Positions 1 to 6,624 are shown, numbered from the stretch's first letter. The stretch is DNA of 6,657 nucleotides from Deltaproteobacteria bacterium (GCA_019308705.1 JAFDHW010000140.1:1-6657); one strand, 5' to 3'. Translations and numbers: made by a program. The notes: a model not told the origin generated them from the sequence alone.

Positions 1-108
1 GGCCTGTCCTGGGACCGCATCCGCCGCACCGCGGATCAATCCAACATCCTGAAAAAGCTCAATATCAAGCCCTCAAAGCTCTTCCAAAAAATCGATTTCC
101 CCGCCTGA
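1..108 (+). CDS. C-terminal end of an unidentified protein, possibly Fis-type helix-turn-helix
   Basis: Only the last 35 codons are present, read in frame from base 1 to a TGA at 106-108. The peptide is basic and ends with ILKKLNIKPSKLFQKIDF. This resembles the second half of a Fis-type helix-turn-helix, where the usual pattern is A-x-x-L-x-I-x-x-x-T-L-x-x-K-I, as found at the C-terminus of sigma-54-dependent response regulators. The resemblance is short and could be chance, so I assign no function. The gene points toward the minus-strand protease gene and ends 109 bp from that gene's stop. Its base composition is visibly less GC-rich than the rest of the window. Confidence 0.5.
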   Translation, partial: GLSWDRIRRTADQSNILKKLNIKPSKLFQKIDFPA

Positions 109-217
109 TTCCGTGGGCGCCACACCAATTTTGAGCATCAGGACAAGCGCCTGTTATCGCTGACTTATCCGCATAGCGTGCGCCTGCTACTGTCGAAGGT
201 AGGTTTATCTGCGTTCC
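109..217. other. Convergent intergenic gap with no clear terminator
   Basis: This gap separates two convergent genes and is less GC-rich than the genes to its right. The only hairpin candidate for + strand transcripts is GTGG-GCG-CCAC (113-123), a 4-bp stem followed a few bases later by a short T run, which is too weak to call a terminator. GCGCCTG occurs twice in direct orientation, at 147-153 and 180-186, in a loosely conserved 13-base context. I see no RNA gene or convincing small ORF. Confidence 0.4.
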
Positions 218-3079
218 TTATTCCCCTCCGCCATCCTTGCCGTCTTTGCCTTTCTTCCCATCCTTGGGCTTCACCGTCACCTTGGCCGCGGCCTTGGGCT
301 TCAAAAACTTCTTCGCCATCCGGGTCACCTCGTCCACGGTGATGGAGGAGTAGTCCTCCAGGATGGTCCTGGCCCAGTCCAACTGCTCGGGGTGGTCCGC
401 CGCGCCGGAAAGCACGGTGTTTAACCAGTAGGAATTCTTGCGCTTCTGCTCGCGGATGCTCACCAGGGTGGGTTCCAGGGCCCGGGAAAGTTCGTCGTCG
501 GTGATGGTCCCTTGGGCCAGCTTGCCGGCGATGGACAGGATTTCCTGGTGCACGCGCGAAAGGACCTTGGGGTCCGCGGTCACCCGGGCGTGGAACACGC
601 CGTAGCCCGGGTAGGCGCGGGAGGGCATGTTGAACGCCGCGGGCGAGTAGGTAAGCCCCAGCTTCTCCCGCAGCACCACGCGCATGCGGTCGGAAAACAC
701 GTCCGCCAGCACGTTCAGCCTCCGGGTCTGGTGGATGTCCCACACGTCGTCCGTGGGCCAGGCCGTGGTGATGAGGCCCTTTTCGATTTCCGTGTCCACC
801 GCGAGGTCGAGCGTTCCTGCCTTGGGAAAATTCAGCTTCCGGTTCCGTGAGAGCGGGGGCGGCTTCTTTTCCCGGTCCAGGGCGGCCAGGTACTTTCCGC
901 ACAGGGAAAGGAGCTTGTCCTCGTCTATGTCCCCCACCACGGAAAGGGTGACCGGCGCGCGGGTGATGGCGGGCAAAAGCCAGTCCCGCACCTGTTCCAC
1001 GGTGTAGCGGGAAAAGACGGTTTTGTCCGGCAGGCCGAACCGGGAGTCGCCCCCGGCCAGGAACCGGGCCCCTTCCATGGCCATGACGCCTTCCACGGTG
1101 TGGGCCATGGCGTCGTAGCGCTGGACGAACCGCCGCATGGCCACCGCAAAGGCGTCCTGCCGGAACGCCGGGTCCTTCAGGTGGTGGTAGAGGAGTTGGA
1201 CCGCCAGGTTAAGTTCCTCCGGGATGGTGGATCCGGCATAGGAGAAGGAATCCTGGCCCACGCGCAGCGCCAGGGACGTGGAGGTCCCGGCCAGGGCGGC
1301 GCGGAGCTGCTCCCGGGTGAGCGCGCCCAGGCCGGACTCCGCGGCCACCAGGGGCGCGATGGCGGAAAGCCCCGGCGCGTCCTTGGGCTCCGAAGCCCCG
1401 CCCCGGCCAAAGTTCAAGGAGAACAAAATCTGGTTTTCGGAAAAATCCGTTTTCTTGTAAAACAGCACGGCACCGTTTTCCCACCTTGCCTCGCGCACCC
1501 CGATGTCCGGGTGGGCCTTCGTGAAGACAGGCTTTTCCATGGTTTCGGGCTCCGGCAGGTAGGGAAACTTTGCCGCTTCTTCCGCCTTGGGCGGCTTTAC
1601 GGCGGTCTTCCTGCTTTGTTCGTACACCCGGGCGATCTCCTTTTTCGCCTTTTCTTCTTGCCGGGCGATTTCCGCGTTGCCCGTGACGTAGACCAGGCGG
1701 TGGGTGTCCGGCCAGTTGGCGACAAGCGCCTGGTGAAGCGCCTGGGGGGTGGCCGCTTCCACCACGGGGGAGAAAATCTCCAGTTCCTGCCGGGGGCTCT
1801 GGAACACCTCGTTTTTGTTCAGCGCGCCCACGATGGCCCGGGCGAGCGCGTTGCTCTCCCGCGAGGACTGCTGGGCCGCGGCCTTTTGCAGGCGGGAGAG
1901 GGTCTCCTTTTTCACCCGGTCCGCCTCGGCCTCGGTGAACCCGTATTCCAGGGCCTTTCTCAGCTCTTTTTCCAGCACCTCCAGGGCCTGTTTCCACTTG
2001 TCCGGTTCGCAGTGGCCGTTGATGTTGGAAAAGGCGATGGTCCCCAGGAATTCGCCGGACCCGAACTCCGCGGAGGAGAGCGGGCTTTCCGGATCCGAGG
2101 TGATCTGCTCCAGCCGGTGGCTCACCGCCGTGTTGGCCATGTCCGAGAGCAGGAGGTTCTTGGCCTTCTCGAAGGTATAGGGGGCTTCCTCGATGGTGCG
2201 GGCGGTTTCGATGGACACCCGCGTTTTCCCGGCCTCGCTCTCGTAATGGTAGAAGGTTTTCAGCCCCTCGTGGCGCACGGTCTGGGGCGGCGGCCCGGGT
2301 TTCTTGTCCGCCCGGGGGCCCATGGACGCGAACCGCTTTCTGGCCAGGGGCAGGGCGTCGTCCGGGTCAAAGTCGCCCACCACGACCAGGACCATGTTCT
2401 CCGGCCGGTACCAGGCGTCGTAAAAACCCTTCAACAGCTCCCGGTCCGCGCCTTCGATCACTTCCTTTTCGCCGATGGGCATGCGGCGGGACACCCGCGC
2501 GTCGGGCAAAAGGAACTTAAACACCTCCACGAAGGTGCGGTAGGAGACGGAATCCCGGGCCTGCATCTCCGCCAGGATCACCCCTTTTTCCTTTTCGATC
2601 TGCTCGGGCTTCAAGAGCGCCCCGGCGGCATAGTCCCACATGACCGTGAAGGCATCCTCCAGGCTCTTGGGCTTTCCGTCCGGCAAAAGGAGCAGGTACA
2701 CGGTCTCGTCGAATCCCGTGTAGGCGTTGATGTCCGGTCCGAACCGCATGCCCAGGGACTGGAAGTACTCGATCATCTCCTCGGGCCCGAAGTGCTCGGT
2801 GCCGTTGAACATCATGTGTTCCAAAAAATGGGCCATCCCCTGCTCGCCGTCCTCTTCCCACAGGCTGCCGGCCTGCACGTCCAGGTACACGGCCACCCGG
2901 TCGCGGGGCTTTTCGTTGTGCATGAGCACCACCCGCATGCCGTTTTCCAGCGTCTCGAACCGGATGGCCGGGTCCGGGGAAAGGTCGCTTTGTTCGTGGG
3001 GCCATGGAGGGGTCGCGGCCAGGGCGGGAAGGGCGGCGGCGAGGAAAAGCAGGGCGAGGAGACGCAAACCGGAGCGCAT
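218..3079 (-). CDS. Secreted M16 (insulinase/pitrilysin-type, PqqL-like) zinc metalloprotease
   Basis: Predicted periplasmic zinc peptidase of 953 residues, close to the length of four-domain, single-chain M16 enzymes such as PqqL and pitrilysin. Residues 1-21 form a Sec signal peptide (MRSG, then a Leu/Ala core, AxA cleavage site ALA|A) with no lipobox Cys. The active domain carries HFLEH at 84-88: H84 and H88 are zinc ligands and E87 the catalytic base. The third ligand is probably E171 in EKGVILAE, with E164 matching the accessory acidic residue. A second M16 domain follows (about 190-400), then a linker rich in Lys/Glu (about 470-510), then a C-terminal half without HxxEH. That half keeps the R804/Y811 pair (LREKLGLTY) that binds substrate in insulin-degrading enzyme. 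The tail after about 925 is Lys/Gly/Asp-rich. The start at 3079 has AAGGA a few bases upstream and begins directly at the signal peptide. An alternative ATG at 3151 overlaps the previous gene's stop and adds 24 residues. The substrate is unknown. Confidence 0.92.
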   Translation of the reverse strand: MRSGLRLLALLFLAAALPALAATPPWPHEQSDLSPDPAIRFETLENGMRVVLMHNEKPRDRVAVYLDVQAGSLWEEDGEQGMAHFLEHMMFNGTEHFGPEEMIEYFQSLGMRFGPDINAYTGFDETVYLLLLPDGKPKSLEDAFTVMWDYAAGALLKPEQIEKEKGVILAEMQARDSVSYRTFVEVFKFLLPDARVSRRMPIGEKEVIEGADRELLKGFYDAWYRPENMVLVVVGDFDPDDALPLARKRFASMGPRADKKPGPPPQTVRHEGLKTFYHYESEAGKTRVSIETARTIEEAPYTFEKAKNLLLSDMANTAVSHRLEQITSDPESPLSSAEFGSGEFLGTIAFSNINGHCEPDKWKQALEVLEKELRKALEYGFTEAEADRVKKETLSRLQKAAAQQSSRESNALARAIVGALNKNEVFQSPRQELEIFSPVVEAATPQALHQALVANWPDTHRLVYVTGNAEIARQEEKAKKEIARVYEQSRKTAVKPPKAEEAAKFPYLPEPETMEKPVFTKAHPDIGVREARWENGAVLFYKKTDFSENQILFSLNFGRGGASEPKDAPGLSAIAPLVAAESGLGALTREQLRAALAGTSTSLALRVGQDSFSYAGSTIPEELNLAVQLLYHHLKDPAFRQDAFAVAMRRFVQRYDAMAHTVEGVMAMEGARFLAGGDSRFGLPDKTVFSRYTVEQVRDWLLPAITRAPVTLSVVGDIDEDKLLSLCGKYLAALDREKKPPPLSRNRKLNFPKAGTLDLAVDTEIEKGLITTAWPTDDVWDIHQTRRLNVLADVFSDRMRVVLREKLGLTYSPAAFNMPSRAYPGYGVFHARVTADPKVLSRVHQEILSIAGKLAQGTITDDELSRALEPTLVSIREQKRKNSYWLNTVLSGAADHPEQLDWARTILEDYSSITVDEVTRMAKKFLKPKAAAKVTVKPKDGKKGKDGKDGGGE

Positions 3080-3147
3080 GGTGGTTCCTTTCCGTTGGGT
3101 CAAAGTGAAGGAATCCCAAACAGGAGCGAAGGGGTGATGAAAACGTG

Positions 3148-4749
3148 TCATTCTTCCACCTTAAGCATTTGCCGTCGCCCGGCAACCGCGCGCTTTCTGG
3201 CCAGGGCGGCGGGAAACCGCGAGGCGTCGGTGTGGGGATAGAACTTGGCCGCGGAAAACCGGGTCATGAACTCCTGGTTCACGTTGAGTTCCAGATAGGT
3301 GACGCGGTCGCGGATCTCCCTGGTTTCGGCCGGGGCGCGGCGGGAAAAGAGCAGGGAGGCCGCCCCCTGAAGGCTGGTGTTTCCCGCGGCCTGGTACACG
3401 GACAGGGGCAGGTCCGGGATCATGCCGATGGTGATGGCGGACTCCGGGTCGATGAACGAGCCGAAGGTGCCTGCCACGTGGATGGCGGCGATGTCTTCAA
3501 ACTCCACGCCCACGGAATCCGCCAGGGTGCACAGGATGGTGTACATGGCCGCCTTGGACCGGGTGAGGCTGTCCATGTCCGCCTGGGAAAAGAGCAGGGG
3601 TTCGCCGGTTGCGGACTCCTTGGCCGTGGCCACCACCACCGCGGGCACGCCTTGGCCGTCCTCGGTGAGCCGGCCGCCCAGGGCGTGGGCCACGAACTTG
3701 CCCCGTTCGTCCAGCCGGCCGGTCAGATACAGCCACGCGGCCAGGTCGATGACCCCGGACCCGCAGATGCCCACCGCGGGCCGGTCCCCGATGGTGTGGA
3801 GGATGAATTCGCCCGTGACCGGGTCGATGCGCACCCGGTCGATGGCCCCGGGCCGTGCGGTCACGCCCATGCGGGTGACCCCGCCCTCCAGGGCCGGACC
3901 GGCCGCCCCGGCGCAGGCGATGAGGAACTCCGCGTTTCCCAGCACCACCTCCGCGTTGGTGCCCACGTCCACCAGGAGCTGAAGCCTGGTCCCCCTGTGC
4001 AGCCCCAGGTGGCGGATGCCGGCCATGAGGTCGCCCCCGAAGTAGCTGCCCACGTTGGGGTGGACGTACACCCTGCACCCGGGAGCAAAGGGCAGCGAGA
4101 GCGCGGAGGCCTCCACCGGGTCCGGCGCGTTGGCAGGGGGGATGTAGGGCTCCCGGATGATCCATCTGGGCGGCAGGCCCAGGAACAGGTGGGTCATGGC
4201 CGTGTTGCCCGCCAGTGAGACCAGCCGGATGTCTTCGGCCGCGCGCCCGGCTTCTTCGGCCAGGTCCCGCCCCAGCCGGGCCACGGCCCCGGCGGCGAGC
4301 CTCTGCAGCTCGGCAAGGCCGTCTTCGTGGGCGTCGGCGTGATGGATGCGGGCGAGCACGTCCGGCCCTATGGCCGCCTGGGGGTTGTCCGTGGCCGCCT
4401 CGCCCAGGACCTGGTGGGAGAAAAGGTCCGCCAGCCGGGCCACGATCCGGGTGGTGCCCAGATCCACGGCCAGGCCCAGGCAGGGCGGCGGGGATGCCGC
4501 GGAAAACACGTCCGCCACCGCGTAGCCGGATGCGTGGGGAACCAGCATGCACCGCACCCGGCCGTCTTTCTCCCGAAGCGCCGCGGGCAGGGCGGCCAGG
4601 GCCCGGTGGTCCATGGCCGCGGGCGGCTGGCCGTCCGCCCGGGCCAGGGCGGAAAACAGCCGCTCCCGGTCGCCGGTGTTGTCCTGGATGCTGGCCGGGG
4701 GCACGGAAACGTCCACTACCCAGCCATGGGGGGTCTCCATGGAATTCAT
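3148..4749 (-). CDS. RACo-like ASKHA-domain protein (DUF4445 family), corrinoid-activator homologue lacking the 2Fe-2S domain
   Basis: This 533-residue protein matches the linker, middle and C-terminal domains of RACo-type reductive activators of corrinoid proteins. Those proteins use ATP and a low-potential electron to return inactive Co(II) corrinoid to Co(I). ASKHA features include AVDLGTTRIVARLADL (94-109), the NPQ..IGPDVLARI stretch (122-135), SLAGNTAMTHLFLG (178-191), HPNVGSYFGGDLMAGI (230-245), DVGTNAEVVLGN (261-272), CAGAAGPALEGG (279-290), ICGSGVIDL (328-336) and VAGTFGSFID (425-434). In RACo an N-terminal ferredoxin-type 2Fe-2S domain precedes the linker. Here the protein starts at the linker itself (VPPASIQDNTGDRER, 16-30). 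Its few Cys residues are scattered, and there is no Cys cluster at either end, so it is also unlike RamA with its C-terminal 4Fe-4S domain. The electron donor must be another protein, or the activity differs. The start ATG overlaps the trmL stop as ATGA, implying translational coupling; a second ATG lies three codons in. Family assignment is firm, substrate is inferred. Confidence 0.87.
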   Translation of the reverse strand: MNSMETPHGWVVDVSVPPASIQDNTGDRERLFSALARADGQPPAAMDHRALAALPAALREKDGRVRCMLVPHASGYAVADVFSAASPPPCLGLAVDLGTTRIVARLADLFSHQVLGEAATDNPQAAIGPDVLARIHHADAHEDGLAELQRLAAGAVARLGRDLAEEAGRAAEDIRLVSLAGNTAMTHLFLGLPPRWIIREPYIPPANAPDPVEASALSLPFAPGCRVYVHPNVGSYFGGDLMAGIRHLGLHRGTRLQLLVDVGTNAEVVLGNAEFLIACAGAAGPALEGGVTRMGVTARPGAIDRVRIDPVTGEFILHTIGDRPAVGICGSGVIDLAAWLYLTGRLDERGKFVAHALGGRLTEDGQGVPAVVVATAKESATGEPLLFSQADMDSLTRSKAAMYTILCTLADSVGVEFEDIAAIHVAGTFGSFIDPESAITIGMIPDLPLSVYQAAGNTSLQGAASLLFSRRAPAETREIRDRVTYLELNVNQEFMTRFSAAKFYPHTDASRFPAALARKRAVAGRRQMLKVEE

Positions 4750-5261
4750 CTTCTGCTATCCCTGTCCGGCGCGTGGGGCACGAGGAGGCCGCGCAGGCTC
4801 TCGTACAGGGCGATGCCCACGGTGGTGGAAAGGTTGATGCTCCGCACTCCGGACACGGGAATGTGAAAGCACGAGCCTGGATAGGCGTTTGTGATCTGGG
4901 GGGGCAACCCCTGGGTTTCGGAGCCGAACACCAGGAACATGCGCCGTTTCCGGGGCATGGACCAGAAGAGCAGGGGGGCGTTCTTGGAAAACACGGCCAC
5001 CTCGCCCGGCTCGGGCCGGGCCCAGTCCAGAAAGTCGCCAAAGGCGTCCCACACGGACAGGGGCACCTTGTCCCAGTAGTCCAGTCCGGCCCGGCGCACT
5101 GCGCTTTCGTCCAGGGAAAACCCCAGGGGCCGCACCAGGTGCAGCCGCGCGCCCGCAGCCAGGCAGGTGCGTCCGGCGTTGCCCGTGTTCCAGTGGATTT
5201 GGGGCGCCACCAGCACCACGTGGCGTTCGTAGCCGGCGGGGTTTTCGGCGGTCTTCTCCAT
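4746..5261 (-). CDS. trmL: tRNA (cytidine/uridine-34 2'-O)-methyltransferase, TrmL-type SPOUT enzyme
   Basis: TrmL transfers a methyl group from S-adenosylmethionine to the ribose 2'-OH of the wobble base (position 34) in certain leucine tRNAs. The 171-residue product, from the start chosen, shows the family's features in order. These are the N-terminal VVLVAPQIHWNTGNAGRTC (15-33), RPLGFSLDESAVRRAGLDYW (44-63), the SAM-site loop FGSETQGLP (112-120) and the knotted C-terminal segment IPVSGVRSINLSTTVGIALY (134-153). The E. coli enzyme is about 157 residues and begins near residue 14 here. The frame stays open upstream to an ATG at 5384, but that stretch resembles nothing in the family and would run across the divergent promoter and the fmdB start, so I take the ATG at 5261. 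No good Shine-Dalgarno precedes it, which leaves the exact start open. The stop overlaps the next gene (ATGA), so this is the first gene of the minus-strand operon. Confidence 0.9.
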   Translation of the reverse strand: MEKTAENPAGYERHVVLVAPQIHWNTGNAGRTCLAAGARLHLVRPLGFSLDESAVRRAGLDYWDKVPLSVWDAFGDFLDWARPEPGEVAVFSKNAPLLFWSMPRKRRMFLVFGSETQGLPPQITNAYPGSCFHIPVSGVRSINLSTTVGIALYESLRGLLVPHAPDRDSRR

Positions 5262-5310
5262 GGGCCACAGGCATACCGCAAACCACGGCCCACGCACAAG
5301 GGCGGTCAAG

Positions 5311-5339
5311 TTGACGCGCGGGGTCATCGGCCCTATAGT
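5311..5339 (+). promoter_or_regulatory. Sigma-70 promoter for the fmdB-hemC operon
   Basis: TTGACG at 5311-5316 (five of six to the -35 consensus) is separated by exactly 17 bp from TATAGT at 5334-5339 (five of six to the -10 consensus). The start would fall near 5346, giving a leader of about 30 bases that contains the fmdB ribosome binding site. Fit, spacing and position in a divergent intergenic region make this the best promoter in the window. Confidence 0.75.
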
Positions 5340-5360
5340 GGCCCATTGCCAAAGGATCAA
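5332..5360 (-). promoter_or_regulatory. Candidate sigma-70 promoter for trmL and the minus-strand operon
   Basis: Read on the minus strand, TTGATC (complement of 5355-5360) is followed after 17 bp by TATAGG (complement of 5332-5337). Each box has four of six consensus bases. Transcription would begin near 5325, leaving a leader of about 64 bases before the trmL ATG at 5261. It is weaker than the opposing promoter, and its -10 overlaps that promoter's -10. Confidence 0.4.
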
Positions 5361-5363
5361 CAT

Positions 5364-5370
5364 GGAGGGA
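5364..5370 (+). promoter_or_regulatory. Ribosome binding site of the fmdB-family gene
   Basis: GGAGGGA lies six bases upstream of the ATG at 5377. It fixes that ATG as the start, in preference to in-frame upstream codons back to 5260 and an ATG at 5362 that the site itself overlaps. Confidence 0.8.
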
Positions 5371-5376
5371 CGTTTC

Positions 5377-5607
5377 ATGCCCATCTACGAATACCATTGC
5401 AAAAAGTGCGACAAGAACTTCGAGACCCTGGTCATGGGAGGGGACGTGCCCGCCTGCCCTGCGTGCAAGAGCACGGACGTGTCCCGGCTCATGAGCGCCT
5501 GCGGGTTCGTGAGCAAGGGCAAGGGGGGTGAGACCACAGCCAAGGCCGCGGGCACCAGCGCCTGTTCCGGGTGTTCCGCCGGCTCCTGCTCCAGCTGCGG
5601 GCACTAG
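5377..5607 (+). CDS. FmdB-family zinc-ribbon protein with Cys-rich tail
   Basis: Small 76-residue protein opening with MPIYEYHCKKC, the signature of the FmdB/CxxC_CxxC_SSSS regulatory-protein family. Two CxxC pairs, C8/C11 and C27/C30, should form a zinc ribbon. C42 follows in SACGF, then a flexible Lys/Gly/Thr/Ala stretch (about 46-61) and a Cys-rich end with C63, C66, C71 and C74 before a final Gly-His. The family name comes from a proposed regulator of formamidase/amidase genes, but the function of most members is unknown, so I claim only probable metal binding. A strong Shine-Dalgarno sets the start. Its TAG stop is one base from the GTG start of hemC, so the two are cotranscribed and probably translationally coupled. 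It is the first gene behind the promoter at 5311-5339. Confidence 0.9.
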   Translation: MPIYEYHCKKCDKNFETLVMGGDVPACPACKSTDVSRLMSACGFVSKGKGGETTAKAAGTSACSGCSAGSCSSCGH

Positions 5608-5608
5608 G

Positions 5609-6553
5609 GTGGCCGCGCCAGGCGTCATACGCATCGGCACCCGCGGCTCCGCCCTGGCCCTGTGGCAGGCCCGCCACGTGGCCGGCCTGCTCACGCAAAA
5701 CACGGGCATCCCCTGCGAGCTTGTCACCATCAAGACCAGGGGCGACAAGATCCTGGACGTGGCCCTGGCCAAGGTGGGGGGCAAGGGTCTGTTCGTGAAG
5801 GAGATCGAGCAGGCCTTGATCGACGGCCGGGTGGACGTGGCCGTGCACCCCATGAAGGACATGCCCGGCGAGCTCATGCCCGGGCTTGCCATCGGCGCGG
5901 TGCCGCCCAGGGAGGACCCCTCCGACGTGCTGGTGTGCCGGGAGGCCTCCGGGCTCGCCGACCTGCCCCGTGGAGCGCGGGTTGGCACCTCCAGCCTGCG
6001 CAGGAAAGCTCAGCTCCTGGCCCTGCGGCCGGACCTTTGCGTGGAGGAGATCCGGGGCAACGTGGAAACCCGGATCAACAAGCTTTCCACGGAAAACCTG
6101 GACGCCGTGGTGCTGGCCGCGGCGGGCATGCGGCGCATGGGCCTGTGGGACAAAGCCACCGAGGTGCTGGACCCGGAGGTGATGCTTCCTGCCGCGGCCC
6201 AGGGCGCGCTGGCCATCGAGATCCGGGAGAACGACCCGGACATCGCGTCCCTGGTGCGCACCCTGGAAGACCCGGCCGCGAGGGCGCTCGTCACCGCGGA
6301 GCGTTCGTTTCTCTTGCGCATGGAGGGCTCCTGCCAGATCCCCGTGGCCGCCATGGCCAGGCGGGAAAACGGCCGCCTCGCCCTCACCGGCATGGTGGCG
6401 GACCTCTCCGGCGAGCCGCTTTTGAAGGACTCGGCCGCCGCGCCGGTGGACCAGGCCCTTGAACTGGGCGCCGACCTGGCGGACAAGCTCTTGGCCCGCG
6501 GAGGCCGGGAAATCCTGGACAAGATTTTGCGCGAAGCCGGAGAGCAGGGATAG
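5609..6553 (+). CDS. hemC: Hydroxymethylbilane synthase (porphobilinogen deaminase)
   Basis: Cytosolic enzyme that joins four porphobilinogen units into hydroxymethylbilane, the linear precursor of all tetrapyrroles, using a covalently bound dipyrromethane cofactor. The 314-residue length is normal for the family. Visible motifs are IGTRGSALALWQA (9-21), the KTRGDKILD segment (42-50), VAVHPMKDMP with catalytic D84 (77-86), GTSSLRRKAQL with R131/R132 (126-136), IRGNVETR with R149 and R155 (148-155), LPAAAQGALAIE (193-204) and EGSCQIPVAA (239-248). C242 is the cofactor-attachment cysteine. D84, R131, R132, R149, R155 and C242 fall at the same numbers as in E. coli HemC. The start is a GTG one base after the fmdB stop. 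The frame stays open upstream to a GTG at 5528, but that part reads as Pro/Ala-rich shadow of the FmdB tail. With no strong Shine-Dalgarno, initiation probably relies on coupling. All key residues are intact. Confidence 0.97.
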   Translation: MAAPGVIRIGTRGSALALWQARHVAGLLTQNTGIPCELVTIKTRGDKILDVALAKVGGKGLFVKEIEQALIDGRVDVAVHPMKDMPGELMPGLAIGAVPPREDPSDVLVCREASGLADLPRGARVGTSSLRRKAQLLALRPDLCVEEIRGNVETRINKLSTENLDAVVLAAAGMRRMGLWDKATEVLDPEVMLPAAAQGALAIEIRENDPDIASLVRTLEDPAARALVTAERSFLLRMEGSCQIPVAAMARRENGRLALTGMVADLSGEPLLKDSAAAPVDQALELGADLADKLLARGGREILDKILREAGEQG

Positions 6554-6563
6554 CAGAACCTCG

Positions 6564-6577
6564 AGGCGCTGGCGCCT
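6564..6577 (+). other. Small GC-rich hairpin between hemC and cobA
   Basis: AGGCGCTGGCGCCT is an inverted repeat able to form a 5-bp stem with a CTGG loop (one more G-U pair possible) eleven bases after the hemC stop. A pyrimidine-rich stretch follows, but not a clean U run, so it is a poor intrinsic terminator. It could be an mRNA stability or processing element, or nothing. Confidence 0.25.
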
Positions 6578-6624
6578 TCCAACCTCCTTTCTGTAACAAT
6601 CAAAAAGAGAGACATTCAAAGCCC

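Noticed and set aside
113..123. GTGG-GCG-CCAC hairpin followed by a short T run as terminator of the left gene
   Set aside because: The stem has four pairs and the T run is short and displaced by several bases, below what I would call an intrinsic terminator.
1100..3241. Very long + strand open frame antisense to the protease gene (713 codons)
   Set aside because: Antisense frames stay open in GC-rich genes with strong third-position bias. The translation is low-complexity His/Gly/Leu/Arg-rich with no recognisable motif, while the opposite strand encodes a clear M16 protease.
3497..5299. 600-codon minus-strand frame spanning trmL and the activator gene
   Set aside because: It is a shifted-frame shadow rich in Pro/Arg/Gly across two real genes with intact motifs in their own frames.
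5261..5345. Repeated GGCCCA/TGGGCC words at 5261, 5287, 5329 and 5340 as a possible operator
   Set aside because: Such words are frequent in this GC-rich DNA and the inverted pair does not extend beyond six bases. No regulator is implied.
4215..5531. 438-codon + strand frame running over trmL into fmdB
   Set aside because: Antisense shadow with Arg/Pro/Gly-rich composition. It ignores the promoter and the strong ribosome binding site of the fmdB gene.
5528..5608. N-terminal extension of HemC from the GTG at 5528
   Set aside because: It would add 27 Pro/Ala-rich residues that are the out-of-frame reading of the FmdB Cys-rich tail. HemC proteins begin a few residues before the IGTRGS motif.
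4756..5988. 410-codon minus-strand frame opposite hemC and fmdB
   Set aside because: Shadow of hemC and trmL; no domain signature and no sensible start context.
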